DNA of 64,000 nucleotides, from assembly GCF_000342005.1 (NCBI RefSeq), contig NZ_AOHO01000026.1, positions 169,959 through 233,958 of the forward strand, in the 5' to 3' direction. Shown here one piece after another: positions 1-8,611 of the stretch. A program made the translations under genes and the position numbers. The notes under the pieces were generated by a model. It made no database searches and was not told the DNA's origin. It was given only the letters and a program-made list of their open reading frames with translations. Source of the stretch: Amycolatopsis decaplanina DSM 44594 (GTDB lineage: Bacteria; Actinomycetota; Actinomycetes; Mycobacteriales; Pseudonocardiaceae). Numbering within the stretch: position 1 is the first letter of the stretch; every line of letters starts with the position of its first letter.

Positions 1-22
1 GGGACCTTTGCTTTCGCTGGGA

Positions 23-1003
23 TCAGGCGTTGCCGTCGAAGAGGGACGTGACCGACCCGTCCTCGAAGACCTGCTGGATCGCCTGCGCCAACAGCGGCGC
101 GATGGACAGCACGGTCAGCCCGGGGAACCGCTTCTCCTCCGGGATCGGCAGCGTGTTGGTGACGATGACCTCGCGCGCCTTGCAGTTCGACAGCCGCTCG
201 GTGGCGGGGTCGGACAGGATGCCGTGGGTCGAGGCGATGACGACGTCGGACGCGCCTTCGTCGAGCAGGGCCTCGGTGGCCTTCACGATCGTGCCGCCGG
301 TGTCGATCATGTCGTCGATCAGCACGCACAGCTGACCGCGGACCTTGCCGACGACGCGGTTGGCGACGGCCTGGTTCGGCTTGTCCGGGTCGCGGGTCTT
401 GTGGATGAAGGCGATCGGCCGGTCACCCAGCTGCGCCGCCCACTTCTCGGCGAGCCGCACGCGGCCCGAGTCCGGCGAGACGACGGTGATGTTCTCGTCC
501 CGGTAGGTCTTGTTGATGTGCGCGGCCAGCACGTTCTGCGCGAGCAGGTGGTCGACGGGGCCGTCGAAGAAGCCCTGGATCTGCGCGGTGTGCAGGTCGA
601 CCGTCATGATCCGGTCGGCGCCCGCGGTCTTGAACAGGTCCGCGATCAGGCGCGCGGAGATCGGCTCGCGGCCCTTGTGCTTCTTGTCCTGCCGCGCGTA
701 CGGGTAGAACGGCATGATCACGGTGATCCGCTTGGCGCTCGCCCGCTTGAGGGCGTCCACCATGATCAGCTGCTCCATCACCCACTCGTTGATGGGCGCC
801 GGGTGGCTCTGGATCACGAACGCGTCGGTCCCGCGCACCGATTCGTTGAACCGGACGAAGATCTCCCCGTTGGCGAAGTTGTGCGCGGTCTGCGGGACGA
901 CCGACACGTTGAGGTGCTTGGCCACCTCCTCCGCGAGTTCCGGGTGGGCGCGCCCGGAGAAGAGCATCAGGTTCTTCTTCGGTGTTCCGGACTTCGAGCT
1001 CAT
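23..1003 (-). CDS. prs: Ribose-phosphate pyrophosphokinase (PRPP synthase)
   Basis: This cytosolic enzyme makes 5-phosphoribosyl-1-pyrophosphate from ribose-5-phosphate and ATP, feeding purine, pyrimidine, histidine, tryptophan and NAD synthesis. The 326-residue protein has the usual length. It carries the flexible ATP loop ([14 protein letters not shown]), the [11 protein letters not shown] segment, and the PRPP-binding loop [12 protein letters not shown] near residues 225-236. The ATG at 1003 is chosen because the protein then begins [19 protein letters not shown], typical of actinobacterial PrsA. Its start overlaps the glmU stop by 4 bases (ATGA), so the two genes are translationally coupled. 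The glmU-prs order is conserved in actinobacteria. Assignment is very secure. Confidence 0.97.
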   Translation of the reverse strand: MSSKSGTPKKNLMLFSGRAHPELAEEVAKHLNVSVVPQTAHNFANGEIFVRFNESVRGTDAFVIQSHPAPINEWVMEQLIMVDALKRASAKRITVIMPFYPYARQDKKHKGREPISARLIADLFKTAGADRIMTVDLHTAQIQGFFDGPVDHLLAQNVLAAHINKTYRDENITVVSPDSGRVRLAEKWAAQLGDRPIAFIHKTRDPDKPNQAVANRVVGKVRGQLCVLIDDMIDTGGTIVKATEALLDEGASDVVIASTHGILSDPATERLSNCKAREVIVTNTLPIPEEKRFPGLTVLSIAPLLAQAIQQVFEDGSVTSLFDGNA

Positions 1004-2487
1004 GCTGGCGACTCCCCGTCGTTTCCCTTGTTCGAATCGGACACGGCGGTGGTGTCCTGCTTCGCGGCGGAAGCTGCTTCCGCCGCGGGTGTGCCCGGCC
1101 TGCGCCGGGACACCCAGTCTTCGATGTTGCGCTGCGGCCCGGTGGACACGGCGAGCGCGCCCGGGGGCACGTCTTGCCTGATCACGGTGCCTGCCCCACT
1201 GTAGGCGCCATCGCCGATGGTCACCGGGGCGACGAACGTGTTGTCCGCGCCGAGCCGCACATGGGAGCCGATCGTGGTGTGGTGCTTGTTCACGCCGTCG
1301 TAGTTGACGAAGACGCTGGAACACCCGATGTTGCTGTTCTCGCCGATGGTCGCGTCGCCGACGTAGGTCAGGTGCGGAACCTTCGTCCCGGCGCCGATGT
1401 CGGCGTTCTTCGTCTCGACGAACGCGCCGAGTTTGCCCTTGGCCCCCAGCTTGGAGCCGGGGCGCAGGTAGGTGAACGGGCCGACCTTCACACCGTCGCC
1501 CAGTTCCGAATCCGAACCGTGCGTCCGCACCACCGACGCGCCCGCGCCGACGGAGACGTTCTCCAGAGTGCTGTCCGGGCCGATCTGTGTGCCCTCGCCG
1601 ACCGAGGTCGAGCCCTTCAGCTGCACGCCGGGCTCGATGACGACGTCGCGCGACAAGGTCACGCCCGCGTCGATCCAGGTGCTCGCCGGGTCGACGACGG
1701 TCACGCCCGCCCGCTGCCAGCCGCGGACGATCCGGCGGTTCAGTTCGGCGCCGAGGACGGAGAGCTGAACGCGGTCGTTGACGCCTTCGGTCACCCACGG
1801 GTCGTCGATGACCAGCGCGCCGACGCCCTTGCCGTCGCCGCGGGCGATGCCGAGGACGTCGGTGAGGTAGAGCTCGCCCTGCGCGTTGTCCGTCGAAAGC
1901 CGCGAGAGCCCGTCGACCAGGACCGAAGCGTCGAAGGCGTAGACGCCGGAGTTGATTTCGGCGATTTCGTGCTGCTCGGGGGTGGCGTCCTTCTGCTCGA
2001 CGATCGAGGTGACGACGCCGTTCTCGTCGCGGATGATCCGGCCGTAGCCGGTCGGGTCCTCGACGACCGCGGTCAGCACGGTGACCGCGTTACCGGTGGA
2101 GGTGTGCTCGGCGACCAGGGAAGCGAGTGTTTCGGTGTCGAGCAGCGGGACGTCGCCGTAGCTGACGACGACGGTGCCGGTCAGTCCGGCGGGCAGTGCC
2201 GAGAGCGCGCACGAGACGGCGTGCCCGGTGCCTTTCTGCTCCTCCTGGACAGCCGTGACGACCTCGCGGCCGAGCGCCTCGCCGACCTTCGCCAGCCGAG
2301 CTCCGACCGAGTCACGACCGTGGCCGATGACCACGACCAGGTGCTCCGGGTTCAGCCCCGCGGCTGCCCGCACCGCGTGCTCGACCAGCGGGCGGCCGGC
2401 GATCGGGTGCAGCACCTTCGGGGTGGACGAGCGCATGCGGGTGCCCTCACCCGCGGCGAGGATCAACGTGCTCAGCGGGCCGGTCAC
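1000..2487 (-). CDS. glmU: Bifunctional N-acetylglucosamine-1-phosphate uridyltransferase / glucosamine-1-phosphate acetyltransferase
   Basis: GlmU makes UDP-N-acetylglucosamine, the precursor of peptidoglycan and, in these bacteria, of mycothiol. The N-terminal nucleotidyltransferase domain opens with [20 protein letters not shown] (residues about 8-27). The C-terminal half is a left-handed beta-helix of hexapeptide repeats ending in the acetyltransferase active-site region ([22 protein letters not shown]). At 495 residues it is slightly longer than enterobacterial GlmU because of a polar tail rich in Ala, Ser and Lys, as in other actinobacteria. It is the upstream gene of a coupled pair with prs. 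The gap to the GGDEF gene behind it is 44 bp, so read-through from that gene is possible. Confidence 0.97.
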   Translation of the reverse strand: MTGPLSTLILAAGEGTRMRSSTPKVLHPIAGRPLVEHAVRAAAGLNPEHLVVVIGHGRDSVGARLAKVGEALGREVVTAVQEEQKGTGHAVSCALSALPAGLTGTVVVSYGDVPLLDTETLASLVAEHTSTGNAVTVLTAVVEDPTGYGRIIRDENGVVTSIVEQKDATPEQHEIAEINSGVYAFDASVLVDGLSRLSTDNAQGELYLTDVLGIARGDGKGVGALVIDDPWVTEGVNDRVQLSVLGAELNRRIVRGWQRAGVTVVDPASTWIDAGVTLSRDVVIEPGVQLKGSTSVGEGTQIGPDSTLENVSVGAGASVVRTHGSDSELGDGVKVGPFTYLRPGSKLGAKGKLGAFVETKNADIGAGTKVPHLTYVGDATIGENSNIGCSSVFVNYDGVNKHHTTIGSHVRLGADNTFVAPVTIGDGAYSGAGTVIRQDVPPGALAVSTGPQRNIEDWVSRRRPGTPAAEAASAAKQDTTAVSDSNKGNDGESPA

Positions 2488-2531
2488 GGCACTCCCAACA
2501 TTTCACCAACGGTGGTTGTCGGGCATTGATC

Positions 2532-4280
2532 CTACGTGGGCTGCTCGGCGTCCCACGCGGGGTCGGTCGGAGCGTCTTCACCGGGCCATCCGGTCACCGG
2601 ATCGATGGCCATCGAGTTCACCGACGAAACCTGGTTCCCGCCGCCGCGTTTCGCCTGGTACATGGCCGCATCGGCGCGGGCGAGGACCTGTTCGGCCCGT
2701 TCCTGCGGGCGAAGCGAGACAAGGCCGACGGAGAGGGTGACGCCGTGCGAAAGATGGTGCGGCAGAGATGCGACGGCATTCACAGAACGGCCCAGCGCCT
2801 GCTTCGCCGCGGACGCCGGAGCCCCAGGTAGGAGCACGATGAACTCGTCTCCGCCGTATCGGGCGACGACGTCGTCACCGCGCAGGGCGTCGCGCAGCGT
2901 GCTCGCGATGACACGGAGCACGTTGTCACCTTCGGCGTGAGACTGCTTGTCGTTGACGTCCTTGAAGCCGTCGAGGTCGACCAGCGCGACGGCGAGCGGC
3001 TGGGCGTCGGCCGACGACGCCAGCGAACGCAGCTTTTCGTCGAGCGCGCGCCGGTTCGGCAGGCCGGTGAGCGGATCCTGGAGGGCCTGCTGGGTGATCG
3101 CGCCATGCTCGGCGGACAGGCGTTCGTGCTCCCGGCGCGCGTTGAGCGTGGCGATCTGTGATTCCCGCAGCGACCACATCTCCGTTTCCAGGATGGTCGC
3201 GTAGTCGATCAGCGACTGGCTCGCCCCGGAAGCGTAGTCCGGGGTGGTGTCGAGCCTGGCCAGCTCGCGGGCGAGGTTCAACCGCATCGAAGGCAGCGAG
3301 CCGTCCTCGTTGTCCTCGCGAACCTCTTTGAGCACCTGCAGTGCGTCCTCGCGGCGGCCGTCGTTGTCCAGGCAGCGGGCCAGTGCGATGGCGATGATCT
3401 CGCGTTCGTGCGGGAACACCAGTTCCGGATGCAGCAGCGAGTTCAACCGCTCGATATGCGACGAATCGGGCGACGCCAGCGCGGCCGCCGCGGCGAGCAC
3501 GCCGACCTGGTCGATCGCGGGCACCCCCGCCTTGCGCGGGAAGAGCGACTCGGTGAACGGGCCTTCGGCGGCCTGGGCCATCGACGCCGCGGTGCGGAAC
3601 TTGTCCGCTCCCTCGTCGTACCGCTCGATGCGTTCGAGCCGCAGGCCCCAGCCCAGCAGCATCTTGACCCGGTTGATCAGCTGGAGCGCGATCTCGTGCG
3701 GGCTCGCGCTGTCACGGATCGCCTGCGCGGCGCGGGCGATGGCCTCCTCGGCCGCCTCGTAGACGCCCAGCTGGTTCAGCACCAGCCAGCAGTCGACCAG
3801 GGTCGTGGACAGCATCCGGTCCCAGTTGCGCCTGCCGACCTGGCGGTCCGGGACCGCTGAGTCGTCGAGGATGGCCAGCGCCCTGGCGATCTCCGTGAGG
3901 GCGGCGTCCTCCTGTTTGGCGATCACCAGCCGGCGGCCGCGCATGGCGTGCGCGTCGGCCCGCATCAGCGCTAGACCGTGCCGCCTGGTGTGCGCGAGCA
4001 TCTCGTCGAGCCGGGGTTCGGCTTCGGCGGCGAGGCCGCGGGTGACCAGCCTGGCCATCGCCGAGTAGCGCAGCAGCTGGGCGACCAGCAGGGGTTCGCC
4101 GCGGCGCTGCGTCTCGTCGAGGAGTTCGTCGAGGCTGGTGACGATGTCCAGCTGTTCGGCGAAGCTGACGCGCTGGATGGCCGCCCCGAGTTCGCGCGCG
4201 CGGCCATAGAGCCAGGCGTCGGACATCTCCGCAAGCGCCGGCCGCCTGCCACTGGTCGTCGCGTCCTCGGTCAGCCGCAC
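2532..4280 (-). CDS. GGDEF diguanylate cyclase with TPR-like N-terminal sensor region
   Basis: This protein probably makes cyclic di-GMP from two GTP. Residues about 1-390 are helical and repeat-like, resembling the TPR arrays of soluble actinobacterial GGDEF proteins, and no transmembrane segment is seen. A GGDEF domain occupies about residues 400-550. It has the entry motif LTGLPNRRALDEKL, DLDGFKDVND, an intact RYGGDEF active site near residue 478, and the closing ADAAMYQAKRGG. An RGDD sequence lies exactly five residues before GGDEF, which fits the RxxD inhibitory I-site, so product inhibition is likely. There is no EAL or HD-GYP partner in the same protein. An alternative start is the internal Met of MSDAWLYG, 19 residues in. 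Confidence 0.88.
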   Translation of the reverse strand: MRLTEDATTSGRRPALAEMSDAWLYGRARELGAAIQRVSFAEQLDIVTSLDELLDETQRRGEPLLVAQLLRYSAMARLVTRGLAAEAEPRLDEMLAHTRRHGLALMRADAHAMRGRRLVIAKQEDAALTEIARALAILDDSAVPDRQVGRRNWDRMLSTTLVDCWLVLNQLGVYEAAEEAIARAAQAIRDSASPHEIALQLINRVKMLLGWGLRLERIERYDEGADKFRTAASMAQAAEGPFTESLFPRKAGVPAIDQVGVLAAAAALASPDSSHIERLNSLLHPELVFPHEREIIAIALARCLDNDGRREDALQVLKEVREDNEDGSLPSMRLNLARELARLDTTPDYASGASQSLIDYATILETEMWSLRESQIATLNARREHERLSAEHGAITQQALQDPLTGLPNRRALDEKLRSLASSADAQPLAVALVDLDGFKDVNDKQSHAEGDNVLRVIASTLRDALRGDDVVARYGGDEFIVLLPGAPASAAKQALGRSVNAVASLPHHLSHGVTLSVGLVSLRPQERAEQVLARADAAMYQAKRGGGNQVSSVNSMAIDPVTGWPGEDAPTDPAWDAEQPT

Positions 4281-4323
4281 ACACCCCCACCGTTGAAAAC
4301 GCCGCTGGTCATCTGTTCGTCTG

Positions 4324-4395
4324 CTCCGCCGCCAGGATTCGAACCTGAACTGTCAGAACCAAAATCTGAAGTGCTGCCGATTACACTACGGCGGA
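4324..4395 (-). tRNA. tRNA-Gln (anticodon UUG)
   Basis: The minus strand folds as a standard 72-nt class I tRNA. The 7-bp acceptor stem TCCGCCG/CGGCGGA is perfect, and the T-loop reads TTCGAAT. The anticodon loop TTTTGGT lies between CAGA and TCTG and gives anticodon TTG. The discriminator base is G, as expected for glutamine. The CCA end is not encoded (the following bases are CAG). Confidence 0.95.
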
Positions 4396-4492
4396 TCGAT
4401 CCTGGTCAGGATAGCCATGCCGGGGACCTCCGTGTGCGCCCGGGGGTTGTCTCGCCATCGCGGGCACTCCACAGGGGACGAAACCTCCTGTA

Positions 4493-4515
4493 CCGTAACT
4501 TACGGCATCGTAGGT
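4493..4515. promoter_or_regulatory. Candidate TetR operator upstream of the desaturase
   Basis: Two overlapping dyads are visible. CCGTAA and TTACGG form a perfect inverted repeat around one base (4493-4505). AC(T)TACG and CGTA(G)GT form an imperfect 18-bp dyad with a 4-bp centre (4498-4515). The dyads sit 55-77 bp before the desaturase start. The TetR gene lies just downstream in the same direction and is the natural candidate to bind here, controlling both genes. That link is inference. Confidence 0.5.
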
Positions 4516-4528
4516 AAGGTCACCCTTA
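4510..4528. promoter_or_regulatory. Candidate iron box (DtxR/IdeR type) upstream of the desaturase
   Basis: GTAGGTAAGGTCACCCTTA matches the IdeR/DmdR consensus TTAGGTTAGGCTAACCTAA at 13 of 19 positions, a marginal score by itself. It shares the core TAGGTAAGG with the much better box upstream of efeUOB in this window (26698-26716). Immediately after it, TTAGGG and CCCTAA form a separate inverted repeat around AAA (4526-4540). Acyl-CoA desaturases use a diiron centre, so iron control would make sense. The regulator is not encoded in the window. Confidence 0.42.
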
Positions 4529-4569
4529 GGGAAACCCTAAAGGGTTGCGCGAAGAAAAGAAGTGACTGC

Positions 4570-5520
4570 ATGACGGCTACCCTCGACCGTTCCCAGAAGC
4601 CCGCGAAGGGCCCCAAGCCGGTTATCGAAGGACATCGATCGAGCGCCGTGCAGCTCTCGGTCTACCTCGGGGTCATCTTCCCGCTCGCCGCGTTGCTCGC
4701 GGCCGTCCCGTTCGCCTGGGGCTGGGGACTGACCTGGGTCGACGTCGGCCTGTTCGTGGTCTTCTACGCGATCAGCGGACTCGGTATCACCGTCTCGTAC
4801 CACCGTTACTTCACGCACGGCTCGTTCAAGGCCAAGCCGTGGCTGCGCGTCGTGATGGCGATCGCCGGCAGCATGGCCGTCCAGGGGCCCGTGATCACCT
4901 GGGTCGCCGACCACCGGCGCCACCACGCCTTCTCCGACCGCGACGGCGACCCGCATTCGCCGTGGCTGTTCGGCACCTCGCCACTCGCCATCGCCAAGGG
5001 GTTCTGGCACGCGCACATGGGCTGGCTGTTCGAGCGCGACCAGACCAACGCGGAGCGTTTCGCGCCGGACCTGGTGAAGGATCCGGCCATCAAGAAGGTC
5101 GACGACCTGTTCTGGCTGTGGAGTCTGCTCACCCTGGTGCTGCCCGGGATCCTGGGCGGGCTGATCACCTGGTCTTTCTGGGGAGCGGTGACCGCGTTCT
5201 TCTGGGCCGGGCTGGTGCGGGTCTGCGTGTTGCACCACGTGACCTGGTCGGTCAACTCGGTCTGCCACATGATCGGCGAGCGCCCGTTCGCCGCCCGCGA
5301 CAAGTCGGCCAACTTCTGGCCGCTGGCGATCTTCTCCTTCGGCGAGTCGTGGCACAACCTGCACCACGCCGACCCGACCTCGGCGCGGCACGGTGTGCAG
5401 CGCGGTCAGATCGACATTTCCGCGCGGCTGATTTGGATCTTCGAGAAGTTCGGCTGGGCCTACGACGTGCGCTGGCCGACCCCGCAGCGCCTCGCGCGCA
5501 TCGCCACTGAAAGCAAATAG
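4570..5520 (+). CDS. Membrane acyl-CoA / acyl-lipid delta-9-type fatty acid desaturase
   Basis: This is a membrane diiron desaturase that introduces a cis double bond into fatty acyl chains. All three histidine boxes of the family are present: HRYFTH at residue 78, HRRHH at 115 and HNLHH at 262. They are set among four hydrophobic membrane segments (about residues 35-75 and 165-205). The 316-residue protein starts at the ATG at 4570 (MTATLDRSQKPAKG). An upstream in-frame extension lacks family similarity and would overlap the operator region. It resembles the DesA3 type of mycobacteria, which needs a separate NADPH-linked electron donor; none is encoded nearby. A TetR gene follows after 23 bp. 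Confidence 0.92.
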   Translation: MTATLDRSQKPAKGPKPVIEGHRSSAVQLSVYLGVIFPLAALLAAVPFAWGWGLTWVDVGLFVVFYAISGLGITVSYHRYFTHGSFKAKPWLRVVMAIAGSMAVQGPVITWVADHRRHHAFSDRDGDPHSPWLFGTSPLAIAKGFWHAHMGWLFERDQTNAERFAPDLVKDPAIKKVDDLFWLWSLLTLVLPGILGGLITWSFWGAVTAFFWAGLVRVCVLHHVTWSVNSVCHMIGERPFAARDKSANFWPLAIFSFGESWHNLHHADPTSARHGVQRGQIDISARLIWIFEKFGWAYDVRWPTPQRLARIATESK

Positions 5521-5543
5521 CGAGGTCGCGTTAGTCTTCTGCG

Positions 5544-6212
5544 ATGGCGGGGAGAAGGCGAACCAAACGTGAAGCGGTCACCGGGGCGCGTCCTGTCGCT
5601 CCGGTGGCCCGGGTGCGGATGACGGGGAGCGAGCGCAGGCAGCAGCTGCTCAACGTCGCCAGGGCCCTTTTCGCGGAAAAGGGTTTCGAAGGAACGTCCA
5701 TCGAGGAGATCGCGCACCGTGCGAACGTCTCCAAACCGGTGGTGTACGAGCACTTCGGCGGCAAGGAAGGCATCTACGCCGTCGTCGTCGACCGTGAGAC
5801 GCAACTGCTGCTCGACCGGATGGTCTCCACCCTCCACGGTGGACACCCGAGGGTGATGCTGGAGCAGGCGGCGATCGCGTTGCTCTCCTATGTCGAAGAT
5901 TCGCACGACGGCTTCCGCATCCTGGTGCGGGACTCGCCGGTCGCGAGTTCGACAGGCACGTTCTCGACGGTGCTGAACGACATCGCCAGCCAGGTCGAGC
6001 ACATTCTCGCGCAGCAGTTCGCCGCGCGGGGCTACGACGAAAAGCTGGCCGCGCTGTACGCGCAGGCGCTCGTCGGGATGGTCGCGTTGACCGGGCAATG
6101 GTGGCTCGACGCCCGGAAGCCGAAGCGCGACGAGGTCGCCGCGCATCTGGTCAACCTGGCCTGGAACGGTCTGTCCAATTTGGAACACAAACCCAAGCTG
6201 CGGCTGTACTGA
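5544..6212 (+). CDS. TetR-family transcriptional regulator
   Basis: The protein has 222 residues with a basic N-terminal tail. An N-terminal helix-turn-helix is centred on IEEIAHRANVSKPVVYEHFGGKE (about residues 52-74), followed by a helical ligand-binding domain. It lies 23 bp downstream of the desaturase on the same strand, so the two probably form an operon. A likely role is acyl-CoA-responsive repression of that operon through the dyads at 4493-4515. This role is inferred from context and from similar desaturase/TetR pairs in actinobacteria. The ligand cannot be read from the sequence. Confidence 0.88.
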   Translation: MAGRRRTKREAVTGARPVAPVARVRMTGSERRQQLLNVARALFAEKGFEGTSIEEIAHRANVSKPVVYEHFGGKEGIYAVVVDRETQLLLDRMVSTLHGGHPRVMLEQAAIALLSYVEDSHDGFRILVRDSPVASSTGTFSTVLNDIASQVEHILAQQFAARGYDEKLAALYAQALVGMVALTGQWWLDARKPKRDEVAAHLVNLAWNGLSNLEHKPKLRLY

Positions 6213-6294
6213 GACCTGCGTCGCGCGGCCGTAACGTTTCCCCGGCCCCGAGCGCTACGTCCCCCATAGAGAGCATTTGACTGGGGGAACCACC

Positions 6295-6930
6295 GTGGAG
6301 AACTATCCCGCGCCCGCCGTGGAACAGATGGTGCCGCAGAAGAAGACGTGGCTGAAGCCCGTCATCCGGCTGGGCATCTTCGCCGTCATCGCCGTGATCG
6401 CGTTCTTCGTCGCGAATCCGTTCACGGCGTCGAGCACCGAGGTCGGCGCCTGCCTCAAGGGCGACGTCGACAACGCGGACAGCGTCGAAAAATCCGAATG
6501 CGGAACGCCGGACGCGAGCTTCAAGGTCGTCGGGAAACAGGACGGAAAGTCGGAAATCGGGCTCAAGCTTTCGGGTGGGTCCGAATGCGACGACTATCCG
6601 ACGACCGACGCGTACTTCTTCCAGGGGAAGAAGGGGGCCAGTGACGGCACCCTGCTCTGCTTGGAAGACCTGAAGAACCCGGGCGAGCGGGCGCCGGTCG
6701 TCGGTGATTGCCTTCCCGACGGCGTGGTCGACGCGAAGAAGCTCACGAAGGCGGACTGCGCGACAGCGCGGTACAAGGTCCTCGCCATCGAAAAGAGCAC
6801 GGCGTTCCTCGTCGACGGGAGCACGGTGTGCACCCAGGTGCCGTCGACCGACGAAAAGATCATGTGGCAGCGGTCGGGTGGCACGCTCCCGCAGTCGCGG
6901 GTGCTGTGCCTGGACGACCTCAAGAAGTAG
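6295..6930 (+). CDS. Single-pass membrane protein, LppU-like extracytoplasmic domain
   Basis: The function is unknown. The protein is 211 residues long from the GTG at 6295, which has a GGGGG ribosome site nine bases upstream; an earlier in-frame TTG at 6277 is less likely. A short cytoplasmic tail precedes one transmembrane helix (about residues 24-42), then an extracytoplasmic domain. Seven spaced cysteines in that domain (in GACLKGD, SECGTP, SECDDYP, LLCLED, GDCLPD, ADCATAR, TVCTQV) plus one near the end suggest disulfides. A repeated pattern, 'G(A/D)CL...C...C', recurs twice. This matches small LppU/SCO3897-like secreted proteins of actinobacteria. Neighbours give no clue to its role. Confidence 0.7.
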   Translation: MENYPAPAVEQMVPQKKTWLKPVIRLGIFAVIAVIAFFVANPFTASSTEVGACLKGDVDNADSVEKSECGTPDASFKVVGKQDGKSEIGLKLSGGSECDDYPTTDAYFFQGKKGASDGTLLCLEDLKNPGERAPVVGDCLPDGVVDAKKLTKADCATARYKVLAIEKSTAFLVDGSTVCTQVPSTDEKIMWQRSGGTLPQSRVLCLDDLKK

Positions 6931-6936
6931 CGGTCG

Positions 6937-7329
6937 TCAGCGCAGGAGGCCGGTCTCCAGCAGGTGGTCGAAGATGATCTTGTCCACCGCGGAGACCCTG
7001 CCTCTGTCCTCGTAGCCGAGCCACGCGACTTCCTCGATTTCGTTGCTGGCCGCGAGCGTTCCGCTGAATTCGGCCGTGTAGCAGGTCATCCGGACCAGGA
7101 GTCCCATCGCGTGTCCGTCGGCCTGCGCTTCGAAGATCCCGGCGGGCTCGATGTTCGCTGGATCGATCTCGACGGTCAGTTCCTCGCGGATCTCCCGGAT
7201 CAGCGTCTCGGTGTCGCTTTCGCCGGGTTCGCGTTTGCCGCCGGGCAGGTAGAACACGGACTTGCCGCGCGACCGGGTGCTCAGGATCCGGCCGTCCCGC
7301 AGGTACAGCCAAGCGATCTTGTCGATCAT
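6937..7329 (-). CDS. Nudix hydrolase
   Basis: This 130-residue protein has a complete Nudix box, GGKREPGESDTETLIREIREEL (residues about 30-51), with the REIREEL metal-binding helix intact. It should hydrolyse a nucleoside diphosphate linked to another group. The substrate is not evident. The length and the lack of extra domains resemble MutT/NUDIX proteins annotated as 8-oxo-dGTP or NDP-sugar hydrolases. It lies 3 bp downstream of the isochorismatase-like gene and is surely co-transcribed with it. Confidence 0.9.
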   Translation of the reverse strand: MIDKIAWLYLRDGRILSTRSRGKSVFYLPGGKREPGESDTETLIREIREELTVEIDPANIEPAGIFEAQADGHAMGLLVRMTCYTAEFSGTLAASNEIEEVAWLGYEDRGRVSAVDKIIFDHLLETGLLR

Positions 7330-7332
7330 GAT

Positions 7333-7854
7333 TCAGCCCAGTGCCGCGGCGGTCTCGGCGGTCGTGAGCACTTCGCCCAGCCTCGGGAACACCTTCGTGA
7401 TCGCCGATTCGTGGGAGATCGCGGCGATGCCCGCCATCGCGTCCGAAACGGCGATGGTCTCGTAGGCGTGGTCGATCGCGGCCCGCAGCGTCGATTCGAC
7501 GCCGTACTCCGTGGCGATCCCGGCGAGCACCAGCGTCTTCACACCGAGTCCGCGCAGGAGTTCGTCGAGTCCGGTGCGGTGGAACGCGCCGATCGTGTTC
7601 TTGGTGATCAGATGCTCGCCTTCGCGAGGCGTCAGTTCGGCGACCAGTTCACTGCCGGGCGGCTGCTCGTCGACCCCCGGCCGGTGCGCCCGCACGTGGA
7701 TGATCGGTGAGCCGGCCGCGCTGAAGGCGTCTCGCAACAGGACGGCGTTCGACACGACTTCGGCGCCTTCGATCGGGACGGTCTCCAGTGCGACGATCCG
7801 GGTCTGGAGGTCGATCAGGACGAGCGCCGTCGTCGCCGGGTCGATCTTCGTCAT
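7333..7854 (-). CDS. Isochorismatase-like hydrolase family protein lacking the catalytic cysteine
   Basis: The 173-residue protein has the isochorismatase/nicotinamidase fold. The acidic residue is in ALVLIDLQ and the lysine in ITKNTIGAF. The third triad position, normally cysteine in a 'TNVCVEST'-like loop, is glycine here (GIATEYGVEST, about residue 118). Amidase chemistry through a thiolate is therefore unlikely. Family members without this cysteine include vinyl-ether hydrolases of the isochorismatase type and uncharacterised proteins. It forms an operon with the Nudix gene and is divergent from the SDR gene, with only 31 bp between starts. The substrate is unknown. Confidence 0.82.
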   Translation of the reverse strand: MTKIDPATTALVLIDLQTRIVALETVPIEGAEVVSNAVLLRDAFSAAGSPIIHVRAHRPGVDEQPPGSELVAELTPREGEHLITKNTIGAFHRTGLDELLRGLGVKTLVLAGIATEYGVESTLRAAIDHAYETIAVSDAMAGIAAISHESAITKVFPRLGEVLTTAETAAALG

Positions 7855-7885
7855 GAGGGAAGCCTAGTGTCCCTATGCTGGAGGC

Positions 7886-8611
7886 ATGGGGCGGAACAGG
7901 GAAGTAGTGGTCACCGGCGGCGGAACGGGAATCGGCTACGCCGTCGCGGCGGCGCTCGCCGCGCGAGGTGATCGGGTGACGATCACCGGTCGCCGCGAAC
8001 AGGTCCTCACCGAGGCGGCCACGTTGCTCGGCGCGAACCCGGTCCCGTTCGACGCGGCCGACCCGGACGCCGTGGAACAGGCGCTGACCGCGTTGCCGGA
8101 ACACGTCGACGTCCTGGTCAACAACGCCGGCGGGAACACCGATTTCCGGAACGGCCCCGCCGAAGACCTGAAAGTGTTCGCCGCGAACTGGCAGGCCAAC
8201 CTCGACGCGAACGTGTTCAGTGCCGTCCTGGTCACCCGCGCCTTGCGGAAAAGGTTCGCCGACGGCGCGCGGATCGTCACCATCGGCTCCATCGCCGCGC
8301 GCACCGGGGCCGGTTCCTACGGTGCCGCCAAGGCCGCGCTGGAGGCCTGGAACGTCGACATGGCAAGGGAATTCGGGCCGCGCGGGATCACCGCGAACAT
8401 CGTCGCGCCCGGACTGGTCGGGGACACCGAGTTCTTCAACGGCAAGCTGTCCGACGAGCGCCGGGCGTGGCTGATCGGCAACACACTGACCAAACGCGCC
8501 GGCGAGCCCGCGGACGTCGCCGAAGTGGTGGCCTTCCTGGCGAGCCCTGAGGCGCGGCACATCACCGGTCAGGTCGTCCACGTCAACGGCGGCGCGCACC
8601 TCGGCCGCTAG
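7886..8611 (+). CDS. Short-chain dehydrogenase/reductase (SDR)
   Basis: This classical SDR of 241 residues is an NAD(P)H-dependent oxidoreductase. The cofactor loop TGGGTGIG lies at residues about 10-17, followed by an Arg-rich turn (TGRREQ) that favours NADP(H). NNAGG is at about 85-89. The catalytic Ser/Tyr/Lys region is IGSIAARTGAGSYGAAKAA, with YxxxK intact. It ends HVNGGAHLGR as in FabG-like proteins. The substrate is unknown. Its stop codon is shared base-for-base (CTAG) with the convergent sugar-dehydrogenase gene. Confidence 0.88.
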   Translation: MGRNREVVVTGGGTGIGYAVAAALAARGDRVTITGRREQVLTEAATLLGANPVPFDAADPDAVEQALTALPEHVDVLVNNAGGNTDFRNGPAEDLKVFAANWQANLDANVFSAVLVTRALRKRFADGARIVTIGSIAARTGAGSYGAAKAALEAWNVDMAREFGPRGITANIVAPGLVGDTEFFNGKLSDERRAWLIGNTLTKRAGEPADVAEVVAFLASPEARHITGQVVHVNGGAHLGR

